Shown piece after piece: positions 32,331 through 41,876 of a DNA stretch of 64,000 nt. The notes under the pieces were generated by a model. That model saw only the letters and a list, made by a program, of their open reading frames with translations, had not been told where the DNA came from and searched no databases. Both the position numbers and the translations under genes were made by a program. The number at the start of each line of letters is the position of its first letter. The first letter of the stretch is position 1. The DNA comes from Gracilibacillus alcaliphilus (GTDB taxonomy: Bacteria; Bacillota; Bacilli; Bacillales; Amphibacillaceae), in contig NZ_JAFBFA010000019.1 in NCBI RefSeq assembly GCF_016909015.1, forward strand, positions 1 through 64,000, read 5' to 3'.

Positions 32331-33213
32331 CGATATCAGATCCTTCCAATTCAGCATATGGTGATAATTGTACGCGGTGACGAAGACTTGGAATAGCTAC
32401 TATTTTGACATCATCTGGTGTAATGTAGTCACGTTCATCCAAGTATGCCCATGCTTGAGCAGTTTTGGCAATGGCAATGGCCGCTCGTGTACTTGCTCCA
32501 TATTGAATCGTTTCTAATTCTCTCGTTTTGCGGACAATCTTCAGGATATAGTCCGCTATCTCCTTGCTGATGTTAACCGACTGTACTTCTTTTTGCAGTG
32601 CCTGCAGTCCCTCATTCGAGAAAACAGACGTCAATTCTGGTGTCTCTTGCTGCTGCCGAATCACCATCTGCAGGATAGACACTTCATCTTCCAGGGAAGG
32701 GAAGTCAATGCGTAATTTGAAGAAGAAACGATCTTGCTGTGCCTCTGGTAATGGATACGTCCCTTCGAATTCAATTGGGTTTTGTGTAGCAGCTACAAAA
32801 AAGAACTCTGGCAGTTGGAAGGTTTCTCCTTGGATGGTTACTTGCTTTTCTTCCATTGCTTCCAGCAAGGCTGCCTGTGTCTTAGCAGGGGTACGGTTAA
32901 TCTCATCTGCTAACAGGACATTGGTAAAAAGTGGCCCTTTTAAGGTTTGGAAGTCTTGTTCCTTCATATTATAGATGGCACTCCCGGTAATATCGCTTGG
33001 AAGTAAATCGGGTGTAAATTGTACTCGTTTGAAGTCACTATCCAGTAATTTTGCCAGTGTTTTGACCATTTGGGTTTTACCTGTTCCTGGTACACCTTCA
33101 ATAAGTACGTGTCCACCTGCTAATGCTGCGGTTAATAATAAACGTAAATTCTGTTCTTGTCCGATAATTTGCTGTTGATAGCTTGTTAGTAATGATGAAA
33201 TAGTTGAATTCAT
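32284..33213 (-). CDS. MoxR-family AAA+ ATPase
   Basis: This 309-residue ATPase has Walker A (GVPGTGKTQ), Walker B (LLADEINRTP), sensor 1 (VAATQNPIEFEGTYPLPEAQ) and the arginine-finger region (QQDRFFFKL), all standard for MoxR. A helical lid follows (DYITPDDVKIVAIPSLRHRV). MoxR ATPases act as chaperones, usually together with von Willebrand-A-containing partners such as the DUF58 protein encoded next. GGTGGAGGAAGC precedes the ATG, and its start overlaps the upstream stop by four bases (ATGA). The target of this system is not known. Confidence 0.93.
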   Translation of the reverse strand: MNSTISSLLTSYQQQIIGQEQNLRLLLTAALAGGHVLIEGVPGTGKTQMVKTLAKLLDSDFKRVQFTPDLLPSDITGSAIYNMKEQDFQTLKGPLFTNVLLADEINRTPAKTQAALLEAMEEKQVTIQGETFQLPEFFFVAATQNPIEFEGTYPLPEAQQDRFFFKLRIDFPSLEDEVSILQMVIRQQQETPELTSVFSNEGLQALQKEVQSVNISKEIADYILKIVRKTRELETIQYGASTRAAIAIAKTAQAWAYLDERDYITPDDVKIVAIPSLRHRVQLSPYAELEGSDIDDTLKELVGSVAVPR

Positions 33214-34331
33214 GCTTCCTCCACCTCTTTCCGAATTGTCTCAATCATTTTCGTTAGTGTGACGAATTCTTGTTTATTGACGGATTGATTATTTTCTATA
33301 GCCTGCAGTTGTTCTGCTAAGCGGCTTACCTGTTCCTCCGTCAAGTTGGTTATTCGATCTTGGATGACGGTCAGTCGTTCGTTCCAGCTGTAGGAATAGG
33401 GCAGACCATAGCGGAGGCGGATGGCCTCTTTGATATATTGAATCTGTCCTTGTAATGCGTGTGTATAATTTTTCCCTTTTGTTTGCCAAATGGCGATTGC
33501 TTTGAGTCGTTCATCACTAAAACGAACGGTTTCTTCCCTTACCGGACGGACAGGTCCGAAACGTTTCCCTTGTTTCCAAAGGATAAAGATAGTCAAAATG
33601 ATTCCTTGGACCAGTAAGACATAGGCCCAGCCAGGATAAAGAGCAAACGGTGATACATTCCCAGGAGTTGTCACCGTATATTCATCAAAGACAATCGGTT
33701 GATCTTTATCGAAAGGGATGGTCGCAAAGATGGCGGCAGTATGATCTGCCTCTGTAATTTGATCATTGACCAGCCAATTCGGTTCTGTTAATACAATTAA
33801 GGAGCCGTCCCCGACTTGCCGTTCTAGAGCAATGGCATTGTTCTGCTCTGTCGACAATATGATATGATCATCAGGTTCAGTGACAAGTGTCTGGGTGCTG
33901 TTCATATTTACCTCAAACTGTTCAGTCCCATGGTTGATCAACCCTGAAGAATCAGAGGATAGCTGCAGATTAGAGAATTCGGTAGAAATACCAAGCAATC
34001 CCTCTGGGTTCTCTTTGACAATCACGAGGGTATTGCCTTCTTCTATGTAAGATTGATAAGTGTTAACTACGGTTTGATCAGAGAAAATAGGGGGACTGAC
34101 CAGTATCCTCATGGTGTTAGTTGAAGCAGGCGAAAGCCCATTTTCTTGACTGACCTGGTAGCCGTTATTTTCTAAATAGGTATAGAGTGCTTTTAGACCA
34201 TTAGGAGAAGGAGATTCTACCAAATAAGGCGGATAATGCTTCGGGCTGTTGTTGGCCGTGAAGAAGCTCACTCCAATTAACATGAGAAAAAAGATTATCC
34301 CAATGATCCATATTTTTTTCCTAAACATCAT
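33210..34331 (-). CDS. DUF4350 domain membrane protein
   Basis: This 373-residue protein has an N-terminal membrane helix, an extracytoplasmic domain with the DUF4350 pattern (SPSPNGLKALYTYLENNGYQV, then LVIVKENPEGLLG), a second membrane helix near residue 245 (GWAYVLLVQGIILTIFILW) and a cytoplasmic tail with KQGKRFGPVR. Genes of this type stand next to MoxR/DUF58 in many bacteria. The function is unknown; the outer domain resembles a ThuA/GATase-like fold in related proteins. Overlaps of four bases at both ends show tight coupling in the operon. Confidence 0.82.
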   Translation of the reverse strand: MMFRKKIWIIGIIFFLMLIGVSFFTANNSPKHYPPYLVESPSPNGLKALYTYLENNGYQVSQENGLSPASTNTMRILVSPPIFSDQTVVNTYQSYIEEGNTLVIVKENPEGLLGISTEFSNLQLSSDSSGLINHGTEQFEVNMNSTQTLVTEPDDHIILSTEQNNAIALERQVGDGSLIVLTEPNWLVNDQITEADHTAAIFATIPFDKDQPIVFDEYTVTTPGNVSPFALYPGWAYVLLVQGIILTIFILWKQGKRFGPVRPVREETVRFSDERLKAIAIWQTKGKNYTHALQGQIQYIKEAIRLRYGLPYSYSWNERLTVIQDRITNLTEEQVSRLAEQLQAIENNQSVNKQEFVTLTKMIETIRKEVEEA

Positions 34332-34990
34332 CGTTCACCTGTCTCTTTCATTTGGGGCTGTGAAGATACCGACTCTATCAAGCTGTTAATTTCTTGTTTA
34401 AATGCTTGATAGTCTATTGGTGTAATCGCGTGTTCTCCATACATGACTTTCTCAAAGAAAACAGCAAATTGATGAAATTGCTTGGCGGTCTCTGGATCTC
34501 CTTTTTTTAGCTCCAAATAATATTCAAGATTGGTTTTCCATTGCTGGGCTTGTAACCACCCTTTCTGGTTCAGACATAACAGCAAGGCCAAGAAATGGTG
34601 TCTGGAAGCCTTCGTATATTCCCCTTCTAATTCATACTGCTGTGCAGCCTGCAGGTGTTCTGGATAACCCCAGTCTAATTCTGCTTCTTGGGAAAGCGGA
34701 CGGTAATGTCTTAATTTGCGTTTTCGCACAAAGGTCATCACTAATGCAATAATTCCTAGTAAAATCAGTAAGGCGAGGATAAATAATATAATCGAAACAA
34801 CTATATTGCCTGTATTGGAAGTTGAGTCAAATTGTGAAAGAATCTTCTCTAGAATATTTTCATTAATCCAATCTCTTATCCGATCCCAAGCTCTTTCCAA
34901 AAGGCTGCGATGATCCTCATAGTAGATTTGGTATTCCCGGCTGGATAGAATTTCTTCCAGCTGCTCTTGCTCATGTTGGGCATAAGTCAT
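34328..34990 (-). CDS. DUF4129 domain membrane protein
   Basis: This 220-residue protein has a single membrane helix (about residues 53-80) and a C-terminal cytoplasmic domain with EYTKASRHHFLALLLCLNQKGWL and a YLELKKGDPETAKQFH stretch, the DUF4129 pattern also found at the end of transglutaminase-like proteins of MoxR clusters. The start at 34990 is used since AGGAG lies seven bases upstream; earlier starts at 34996 and 35017 are less well placed. It leads the DUF4129-DUF4350-MoxR-DUF58 transcription unit or follows the gene at 35236 by 245 bases. Confidence 0.8.
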   Translation of the reverse strand: MTYAQHEQEQLEEILSSREYQIYYEDHRSLLERAWDRIRDWINENILEKILSQFDSTSNTGNIVVSIILFILALLILLGIIALVMTFVRKRKLRHYRPLSQEAELDWGYPEHLQAAQQYELEGEYTKASRHHFLALLLCLNQKGWLQAQQWKTNLEYYLELKKGDPETAKQFHQFAVFFEKVMYGEHAITPIDYQAFKQEINSLIESVSSQPQMKETGER

Positions 34991-35081
34991 AGACATTCTC
35001 CTTTTATCCTGATGCAACAGTCTATAGGCTCCCCGCTTTCAAGGCTTGAGGAATTTCCAAGCAGACTGAGCAGGGACTGAT

Positions 35082-35133
35082 AGACGCTGACACCCCGATA
35101 AGTCTTACTTTCTCAACGATATAAAGCCTCCGC
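35082..35133. repeat. Short dispersed repeat, copy 1 (AGACGCTGACACCCCGAT)
   Basis: AGACGCTGACACCCCGAT at 35082-35099 matches 39442-39459 at 17 of 18 positions. Both are followed within about 40 bases by CCTCCGC. It lies in the gap between two genes of the membrane cluster. Confidence 0.5.
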
Positions 35134-35235
35134 AAGCATTCCCAGGATGTAGAGAATAACGGACGCTAAACAACCTGTTAAGCTTCACTAATCATTCGAG
35201 GGGAAGAAGGCCTCTTCCCCTGAGTGGACATCAAG

Positions 35236-36144
35236 CTAGGAAGGCTCCGTTGTCGGATATTGATCTAATATTGCTTGCACATCGGATCCATCTTGACGAA
35301 GTGAGGCATCAAAGTAGATAACAGCATAACCTACCATAAAGATAATTCCAGTGATAAAGGAACTGATATTGGTTAATATATGGTAAAGGATGCTGTCACC
35401 TAAAAAGGCAACCGGGATAGCAATAATAAAGGTAATTACCGAAGCGATAATTCCTAATACAATATAAATGCCGAAAAATTTCCAAGTTTGTTTTCTTGTT
35501 AACCGCCAACTTTTACCTAAGCCTGGTGCTACTTCGGCAAAGAGGACAGCCGGTAGATAAAGGCTGAATCTTGTTAGCAGCAGGCCAAGTCCAAGGAAGG
35601 CTGCCACAAACAAAAGGATGACTAACACAATACCGAAGAATAATTCCGAAAATATAACGATAGTAAGAAAAAAAATGAATGCCAACAGACAAATGAAATA
35701 AAGACCAAATGCGATGAGGGCGATAAGGACAGAACTCCCGAGCATTGGCCAATAGCGTGACAGTGTTCCTCTGATCATGTCATTTGCTAATGGTTTACCG
35801 CCTGCTCTGGCAGACTTAACAGTAAGTATAATGGCTCCCGATATTAAAGGAACAGCAAAAATGGTTAGTAAACCTACAATCCCATCTGTTATGTCCGTAA
35901 CAACAGAAGTAGTGCCTAAGGAATCAATATTATTGATGATTTGATTGAATGCTCCAGTTCCAAGATCTCCGCCAAAGATAAAATCCCGACCGGATAATGC
36001 CAAGATAAGGGCTTGAATGACTAAAATGGGAGTCATGACGAAGAGAGAGATAAGAAAGAGTGTTTTAAAGTGTGATTTAATAATGCGAAAGGTTTGGTCC
36101 AAAATCTCACCAAAACCAAGTGGTCGCTGATCTGGTTGCTGCAT
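35236..36144 (-). CDS. Polytopic membrane protein of the MoxR/DUF58 cluster
   Basis: This 302-residue protein begins with a cytoplasmic GFGEILDQTFRIIKSHFKTLF segment and has six membrane spans. The pattern FGEILDxTFRIxK is common to membrane proteins annotated as glycerophosphoryl diester phosphodiesterase membrane domain or YciC-like; no enzymatic residues are visible. It ends in an acidic tail (DGSDVQAILDQYPTTEPS). AGGAGGATTATTCTT precedes the ATG. It is likely the first gene of the minus-strand MoxR cluster; I cannot assign a function. Confidence 0.75.
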   Translation of the reverse strand: MQQPDQRPLGFGEILDQTFRIIKSHFKTLFLISLFVMTPILVIQALILALSGRDFIFGGDLGTGAFNQIINNIDSLGTTSVVTDITDGIVGLLTIFAVPLISGAIILTVKSARAGGKPLANDMIRGTLSRYWPMLGSSVLIALIAFGLYFICLLAFIFFLTIVIFSELFFGIVLVILLFVAAFLGLGLLLTRFSLYLPAVLFAEVAPGLGKSWRLTRKQTWKFFGIYIVLGIIASVITFIIAIPVAFLGDSILYHILTNISSFITGIIFMVGYAVIYFDASLRQDGSDVQAILDQYPTTEPS

Positions 36145-36457
36145 AAGAATAATCCTCCTTTAAAATAAAAAACAATACATTGCCTATTTTAACATGATTT
36201 ACGATATATGGAATAAGTTTTGTTTAATCTCTTAAGGAAGTTTTATTAGTTGATCATACCTCTGTTCCATATCTTTTCCCCGAAATTGCGGATCAGTAAA
36301 CACTCCAATAAAGGCTGGGTACCATGATAATTATCTTCTTTACATATAACAACAGACCAACAAGAATACCTGCTGATCTGTTAATGGATGATCCTGAAAT
36401 TAAGCTTGAGCTGACATCTGGTAGGAATAACAATCCCTTGTTGAAGGCAGTCTCGTG
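36145..36457. other. Gene-free segment
   Basis: This stretch between the membrane cluster and the second exporter holds no convincing gene, repeat or terminator. A short plus-strand frame entering the exporter 3' end (from 36324) has no binding site and is read as chance. Confidence 0.5.
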
Positions 36458-37945
36458 TTATTGTGGCGCTGTGTTCCCCTTTTCTTTCTTTTTTGTATCT
36501 AAGAAAAAGGTGAGGATAAACCCGAATACGGATAAGATCGTGGCGATCCAAAAGGCTGTGTTATAGCCGCTGATTGCTGCATTTGCAGCGATATGCTGTG
36601 TTGCCTCCGCTTCGCTTAATCCTTGTAGTGAAGCAGAATCAGGCTGATAATTGGCCGCCATGGTTGTCATTACAGTAATTAAAATCGCTGTACCAATAGA
36701 AGCTGATACCTGCTGCATAGTGTTGGCCATTGCGGTACCGTGGGGATGCCATTCCAATGGCAGCTGATTTAATCCGGCCGTCATTACAGGCATCATTACC
36801 AATGACAGGCCAAACATACGAATCGCATAGATCACCACGAGAAAGGTATAATCTGTATCAATTGTTAAACTTGTGAAAAGGAACGTGGTTATGGTCACTA
36901 TACCCATACCTGTGGCTGCTAACCATTTCGCTCCTAGTCGGTCAAACAGCATACCAGTAATCGGTGACATGATCCCCATTACGATTGCACCAGGAAATAA
37001 CATTAAGCCTGATTCCAATGCTGTAAAGCCTCGGGTATTCTGCATATACAGTGGCAGCATGGTTTCAGCTCCGATCAATGCCATTAAGACGATCATTGTG
37101 ATAATTAATGCCAGAGAGAAAATCGGATAGGTGAAGACCCGAAATTCAAGCATCGGTTTCTTTAGTCGTAATTGGCGGATAATAAATATCGTCAGAATAA
37201 CAGCACCGGCGATAACGATTCCTAGACCAAGCAGATCAATGGAGGCCCCAGATTCAGATTCGCCGCCATGCCCGCCTCCGATACTGCTGAAGCCATATAG
37301 CAGTCCGCCGAATCCAAAGGAAGACAACAGAATCGATACGATATCAATCTTCGGATTGGTTCTTTCGGTCACATTTTTCATATAAATGAAGGAAACGATA
37401 ATGGCTATCACTACAATCGGAAAGACGACATAAAATAAGCCGCGCCATGAAAAGTGTTCCAATAACCAACCTGACAAGGTAGGTCCTATAGCTGGAGCAA
37501 AAGAGATAACAATACCAGCCATCCCCATAGCGGCACCTCTTCGTTCAACCGGGAAAACTCTTAGTAATACCGTCATCATTAATGGAAGCATGATACCTGA
37601 GCCAGCTGCCTGGATCACACGGGCAACTAATAACAGCGTAAAACTATGGGAAATAGCTGCTACTAATGTCCCCAGGCCAAAGATGCTTAGGGCTGTGATA
37701 AATAACTGACGTGTGGTGAATTTTTCGATTAAGAAAGCAGAAATAGGTATCATTACGCCATTTGTTAACAGGAAGGCGGTTGTCAGCCACTGTACTTGGG
37801 TTTCTACGATACCAAAATCCATCATAATACTAGGTAAAGCGGTGGCCAATAAGGTTTCATTGAGCAGACCGACAAAGGCGCCAATCAGCATGACACTTAC
37901 CATGGTGTTACGTGTAACGCGGTCGAGTTGTATAACTTGATTCAT
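36458..37945 (-). CDS. DHA2-family multidrug exporter (LmrB-like), copy 2
   Basis: This 495-residue, 14-span major facilitator is clearly paralogous to the exporter at 13058-14488: both share EKFTTRQLFITA/DRFTTRQLFITA, a GIVISFAPAIGPTLSGW segment, DIVSILLSSFGFGGLLYGFSS and SGLMLFPGAIVMGIMSPITG. It is the QacA/EmrB type of drug/proton antiporter. GGAGGAAAATAAACC precedes the ATG. It stands alone between the membrane cluster and pepT. No regulator of the TetR type lies next to it. The substrate is unknown. Confidence 0.88.
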   Translation of the reverse strand: MNQVIQLDRVTRNTMVSVMLIGAFVGLLNETLLATALPSIMMDFGIVETQVQWLTTAFLLTNGVMIPISAFLIEKFTTRQLFITALSIFGLGTLVAAISHSFTLLLVARVIQAAGSGIMLPLMMTVLLRVFPVERRGAAMGMAGIVISFAPAIGPTLSGWLLEHFSWRGLFYVVFPIVVIAIIVSFIYMKNVTERTNPKIDIVSILLSSFGFGGLLYGFSSIGGGHGGESESGASIDLLGLGIVIAGAVILTIFIIRQLRLKKPMLEFRVFTYPIFSLALIITMIVLMALIGAETMLPLYMQNTRGFTALESGLMLFPGAIVMGIMSPITGMLFDRLGAKWLAATGMGIVTITTFLFTSLTIDTDYTFLVVIYAIRMFGLSLVMMPVMTAGLNQLPLEWHPHGTAMANTMQQVSASIGTAILITVMTTMAANYQPDSASLQGLSEAEATQHIAANAAISGYNTAFWIATILSVFGFILTFFLDTKKKEKGNTAPQ

Positions 37946-38099
37946 TGGTTTATTTTCCTCCTGGTGTCCATTGCTAATGAATGGTGATCATCGTTTGTAT
38001 GCTTCCGGCCTTACGGATGGAAACACTGGAATAGGTTCATGCTGTAAGGGAAGCGTCTTTCTCCACAGATGGCAGTTCAGTCATTCAGAAGAAGTGGAA

Positions 38100-39332
38100 T
38101 TAATTTTGTTTTGTAAAATGTTCGGCGATTTTAACAATTGTAAGGACGGCTTTCTCCATATTTTCAATCGAGATAAATTCATGCTTGCCGTGGAAATTTT
38201 CCCCGCCGGTAAAGATATTAGGGGTTGGAAGACCCATAAAAGACAGCTGGGAACCATCTGTTCCGCCGCGAATAGGTTGAATTAAAGGCTGAATGTCCAG
38301 CTCTTTCATCGCCTTCGCTGCAATATCTACTATATATTTAACAGGTTCGATTTTTTCGGCCATATTATAATATTGATCCTTCATTTCTAATTGAACTTGT
38401 TCTTGTCCGTATTTTTCCTGCAAGTTGTTCACTATCTTGGTTAAGTTATCTTTCTTCTGTATGAATTTCTCTCGGCTATGATCACGAATAATATAATACA
38501 ATTTGGCTCTTTCTACATCTCCTTCTAATGAAATAAGGTGATAGAAACCTTCGTAGCCTTCAGTATATTCAGGTGACTCCTCGCTTGGCAGCTGTTGATG
38601 AATATCCATGGCAAGCTTGGTGGCATGAATCATTTTATCTTTTGCTGTTCCAGGATGTACGTTGTTTCCCTTGACGGTAATCTTGGCAGCGGCAGCATTA
38701 AAACTCTCATATTGTAACTCACCCAAAGGCCCGCCATCTATCGTATAAGCATAGTCAGCATCAAAACGCTGGACATCAAATTTATGCGGTCCGCGGCCAA
38801 TCTCCTCGTCGGGGGTAAATGCGACTCGGATAGTTCCATGAGGAATATCTGGATGTTGGACAAGATATTCCATTGCCGTCATAATTTCAGCAATCCCAGC
38901 TTTATTATCAGCTCCCAATAAGGTAGTTCCATCGGTAGTCATTAAGGTATGTCCGGTATAATTTAATAAAGCTGGGTATTCATTAGGGGAAAGCAGGATG
39001 TTGTTCACTTGATTTAAGACAATATCTGCACCATTATAATTTTTCACTAACTGTGGTTTTACTCCTTTGCCAGTGAAATCAGTAGCCGTATCCAAGTGGG
39101 CAAGAAAGCCAATGGTTGGCACCTCTTGATCAACATTGCTCGGCAAGGTGGCCATTACATAAGCATGCTCATCTACGGTTACATCTTGTAGCCCAATAGC
39201 TTGTAATTCCTCTATTAATAGATGAGCTAATTCCCATTGTCCTTTAGTAGAGGGACATTCTGGATTATCTTCATTTGATTGTGTGTCTATGGTGGCATAA
39301 TGAGTTAAACGTTCAATTAATTTGTCTTTCAT
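38100..39332 (-). CDS. pepT: Peptidase T (tripeptide aminopeptidase)
   Basis: This 410-residue cytoplasmic zinc aminopeptidase of the M20 family releases the N-terminal residue of tripeptides. Metal and catalytic motifs are present: GFLAHLDTATD (H and D), TLLGADNKAG (bridging D), FTPDEEIGRGPHKFD (catalytic E) and FTGGENFHGKHEFIS (late His). The start at 39332 gives the usual family length; an AAAGGA lies 12 bases upstream. A longer frame from 39380 lacks a site. Single gene. Confidence 0.95.
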   Translation of the reverse strand: MKDKLIERLTHYATIDTQSNEDNPECPSTKGQWELAHLLIEELQAIGLQDVTVDEHAYVMATLPSNVDQEVPTIGFLAHLDTATDFTGKGVKPQLVKNYNGADIVLNQVNNILLSPNEYPALLNYTGHTLMTTDGTTLLGADNKAGIAEIMTAMEYLVQHPDIPHGTIRVAFTPDEEIGRGPHKFDVQRFDADYAYTIDGGPLGELQYESFNAAAAKITVKGNNVHPGTAKDKMIHATKLAMDIHQQLPSEESPEYTEGYEGFYHLISLEGDVERAKLYYIIRDHSREKFIQKKDNLTKIVNNLQEKYGQEQVQLEMKDQYYNMAEKIEPVKYIVDIAAKAMKELDIQPLIQPIRGGTDGSQLSFMGLPTPNIFTGGENFHGKHEFISIENMEKAVLTIVKIAEHFTKQN

Positions 39333-40003
39333 GTGTAACGGCATCCTTTCATTTGGTGGATTGTTTGTATCCGAGTACAAACGTCCATAAACGCCATTTC
39401 CAAATTAAGAAGGAAATAGAATGTTTTAGGTAGAAAATACCAGACGCTAACACCCCGATTGATTCAACTGATATTCAATGAGCGATGAGTAAAACCTCCG
39501 CTGATTGAAGTTCTTTTTTATCATATCATATAAATAGAAACTGACGACATTTCTATTTTACCTAACAATTTTTAAGGATTCAAAAACAAAGGATCACACC
39601 TTCTTTCTTAAAAAGAAAAATATCCAGAAACTCAAATTGATTCACCGTTTAGAAGCTGGATCATTACGATAATTTAAAATATATGTTACTATATCACTAA
39701 TGAGAGGATAAGTGATAGTATTTTTCTTTAATCTGATTGGAAGGGTTTACATATATGAGGAATGATACTATAAAATCCTATTTTATGCCCAAGTTGCTAA
39801 GGTTATTTATAGTTTGGACTAGCCTCAGCAAGGGAAAACTATTGGTGGAAGTCTTGCTTTCTGATTCTATGGAGTTTTCTTATGTGCTTACATATCAATA
39901 GGCATATGTTCCACTGTTCGCAACTATTTGGGCAACTTTTTTGAACATGCACGCAAACGGACTTCTGAGAGATTACAAAAATAAAAATTAGGAGGTATAT
40001 GAA
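39333..40003. other. Long intergenic region with repeat fragment
   Basis: The 670 bases between divergent pepT and ilvD hold a repeat fragment at 39442-39502 (partner at 35082-35133), an isolated TTTTTTGAACA at about 39935 that looks like one end of the 2934-3175 repeat family, and a 48-codon frame at 39755-39901 (MRNDTIKSYFMPKLLRLF) with GGAAGGG nine bases before its ATG. I do not recognise that frame; it could be a transposase fragment. No T-box or other leader structure for ilvD was recognised. Confidence 0.5.
39442..39502. repeat. Short dispersed repeat, copy 2 (AGACGCTAACACCCCGAT)
   Basis: This is the partner of 35082-35133: 17 of 18 bases match in the core, and CCTCCGC follows at a similar distance. 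Confidence 0.5.
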
Positions 40004-41698
40004 ATGGGGAAAGATCTGCGTATCAAGAGTAATGTATTTGACGATTCAAAGCGAGCACCAAACCGTGCGATGTTACGTGCTGTTGGAATAACCGATGAAG
40101 ATTTCAAAAAGCCGATGATTGGTATCGCCAGTACATGGAGTGAAGTAACGCCATGTAACATACACTTAGGGGACTTAGCAGTACAGGCGAAGAAGGGTGC
40201 CAAAGAAGCCGGCGGTGTACCAATGATTTTTAATACGATAACGGTCTCTGATGGCATTTCGATGGGGACTTCTGGTATGCGTTTTTCTCTGCCAAGCCGT
40301 GATGTGATTGCAGATTCAGTTGAAACCGTTGTTGGTGCTGAGAACTTAGATGGTTATGTAGCCATTGGCGGTTGTGATAAGAATATCCCAGGCTGCTTAA
40401 TGGCCATTGCTCGTTCTGATGTACCAGCTGTATTTGTGTATGGCGGAACCATTGCACCTGGATATCGAAATGGTGAGAAGTTAGATATCGTTTCTGTATT
40501 TGAGGGTGTGGGAAAACACAACAATGGCGATATTGATGACGAAGAATTAAGAGGAATTGAGTGCCATGCCTGCCCAGGTGCAGGATCTTGCGGCGGTATG
40601 TATACAGCTAACACGATGGCAACGGCTGCAGAAGCACTTGGGATGAGTCTGCCAGGCAGCTCTTCCAACCCGGCGGAATCTCCAGAGAAATGGGCTGATA
40701 CAGAAGCAGCAGGTCGAGCAGTTTATCATCTTTTAGAAAAAGGAATTTATCCGAAAGATATCTTAACAAAAAAAGCTTTTGAAAATGCGATTACCGCTGT
40801 TATGGCATTGGGTGGATCAACAAACGCAATTCTTCACCTATTAGCGATCTCGAATGCGGCTCAAGTTGATCTAACGATAGATGACTTTAACCGTATTCAA
40901 GCAAAGGTGCCCCATCTAGCTGACCTAAAGCCAAGTGGTAAATATGTGATGGAAGATTTGCATAAAATCGGCGGTGTACCAGCCGTAATGCGGCTGCTAT
41001 TAGATAACGGCTTTTTGCATGAAGATTGCCTAACCGTAACAGGCAAGACGATTGCGGAGAATTATGCTGATGCACCTGTATTAGGTGAGGAGCAGGAGGT
41101 TATTCATCCACTAAGTAATCCATATCGCGCCGATGGTCCATTAATTGTTTTGAAAGGAAATCTGTCACCAAGCGGTTCAGTTGCGAAGGTTTCTGGCGTG
41201 AAAGTAAAGCGTCACGTAGGACCGGCACGTGTCTACAATACAGAAGAAGAGGCAACCGAAGCGGTTATGAACAACGAGATCAAAGAAGGCGATGTACTAG
41301 TAATTCGTTATGTTGGACCTAAAGGCGGACCAGGCATGCCTGAGATGTTATCAATTTCCGCTATTTTGGTCGGAAAAGGTCTGGGACAATCTGTAGCACT
41401 ATTGACAGATGGCCGCTTCTCTGGCGGTACACACGGTTTGGTAGTAGGCCATATTGCCCCAGAGGCTCAGATGGGCGGACCAATCGCCTTTTTACAAGAA
41501 GGAGATATGGTAACCATCGATTCAGAGAAGAAGGAACTTTCATTTGATGTATCAGAGGAAGAACTCAATAAACGCCGTAAAAACTGGCAAGCACCTGAAC
41601 TTTACAAACGAGGAGTGCTTGGTAAATATGCACATAATGTATCCTGTTCCTCTCAAGGGGCTGTCACAGACTTTATTAATCGAAACGATCTAGCATAA
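40004..41698 (+). CDS. ilvD: Dihydroxy-acid dehydratase
   Basis: This 564-residue cytoplasmic enzyme dehydrates 2,3-dihydroxy-isovalerate and its isoleucine counterpart in branched-chain amino acid synthesis. Cluster cysteines are visible in EVTPCNIHL, GGCDKNIPGC and CHACPGAGSCGGMYTAN, and the C-terminal DGRFSGGTHG is the usual ilvD/edd signature. AGGAGGTATATGAA gives a strong start. No other ilv/leu gene lies next to it, so it is separated from the main operon. Terminator follows. Confidence 0.96.
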   Translation: MGKDLRIKSNVFDDSKRAPNRAMLRAVGITDEDFKKPMIGIASTWSEVTPCNIHLGDLAVQAKKGAKEAGGVPMIFNTITVSDGISMGTSGMRFSLPSRDVIADSVETVVGAENLDGYVAIGGCDKNIPGCLMAIARSDVPAVFVYGGTIAPGYRNGEKLDIVSVFEGVGKHNNGDIDDEELRGIECHACPGAGSCGGMYTANTMATAAEALGMSLPGSSSNPAESPEKWADTEAAGRAVYHLLEKGIYPKDILTKKAFENAITAVMALGGSTNAILHLLAISNAAQVDLTIDDFNRIQAKVPHLADLKPSGKYVMEDLHKIGGVPAVMRLLLDNGFLHEDCLTVTGKTIAENYADAPVLGEEQEVIHPLSNPYRADGPLIVLKGNLSPSGSVAKVSGVKVKRHVGPARVYNTEEEATEAVMNNEIKEGDVLVIRYVGPKGGPGMPEMLSISAILVGKGLGQSVALLTDGRFSGGTHGLVVGHIAPEAQMGGPIAFLQEGDMVTIDSEKKELSFDVSEEELNKRRKNWQAPELYKRGVLGKYAHNVSCSSQGAVTDFINRNDLA

Positions 41699-41701
41699 GG
41701 T

Positions 41702-41743
41702 AAAAAAAGCTTGCAGGCGAATGAGCGCTTGCAAGCTTTTTTT
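41702..41743 (+). terminator. Intrinsic terminator of ilvD
   Basis: AAAGCTTGCAGGCG pairs with CGCTTGCAAGCTTT (one G-U) followed by a long T run. Confidence 0.9.
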
Positions 41744-41876
41744 CGAGAACAAGAAGAGGTTGTTTGGTGGCGTTTTGTGAACAGAGAAAAGGAGAAAGCC
41801 AATCCTCAGTCTATAAGATTGGATCTAGTGGACAGAAGGGAAGGAAATACAGTTTTTAGTCCAGAACACTGATCTA

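Noticed and set aside
32564..32974. 136-codon plus-strand frame inside the MoxR gene
   Set aside because: It is antisense to a MoxR gene with every family motif; the product is Ser/Cys-rich with no recognisable domain.
39755..39901. 48-codon frame with a fair binding site upstream of ilvD
   Set aside because: No recognised family and very short; noted within the intergenic entry but not called as a gene.
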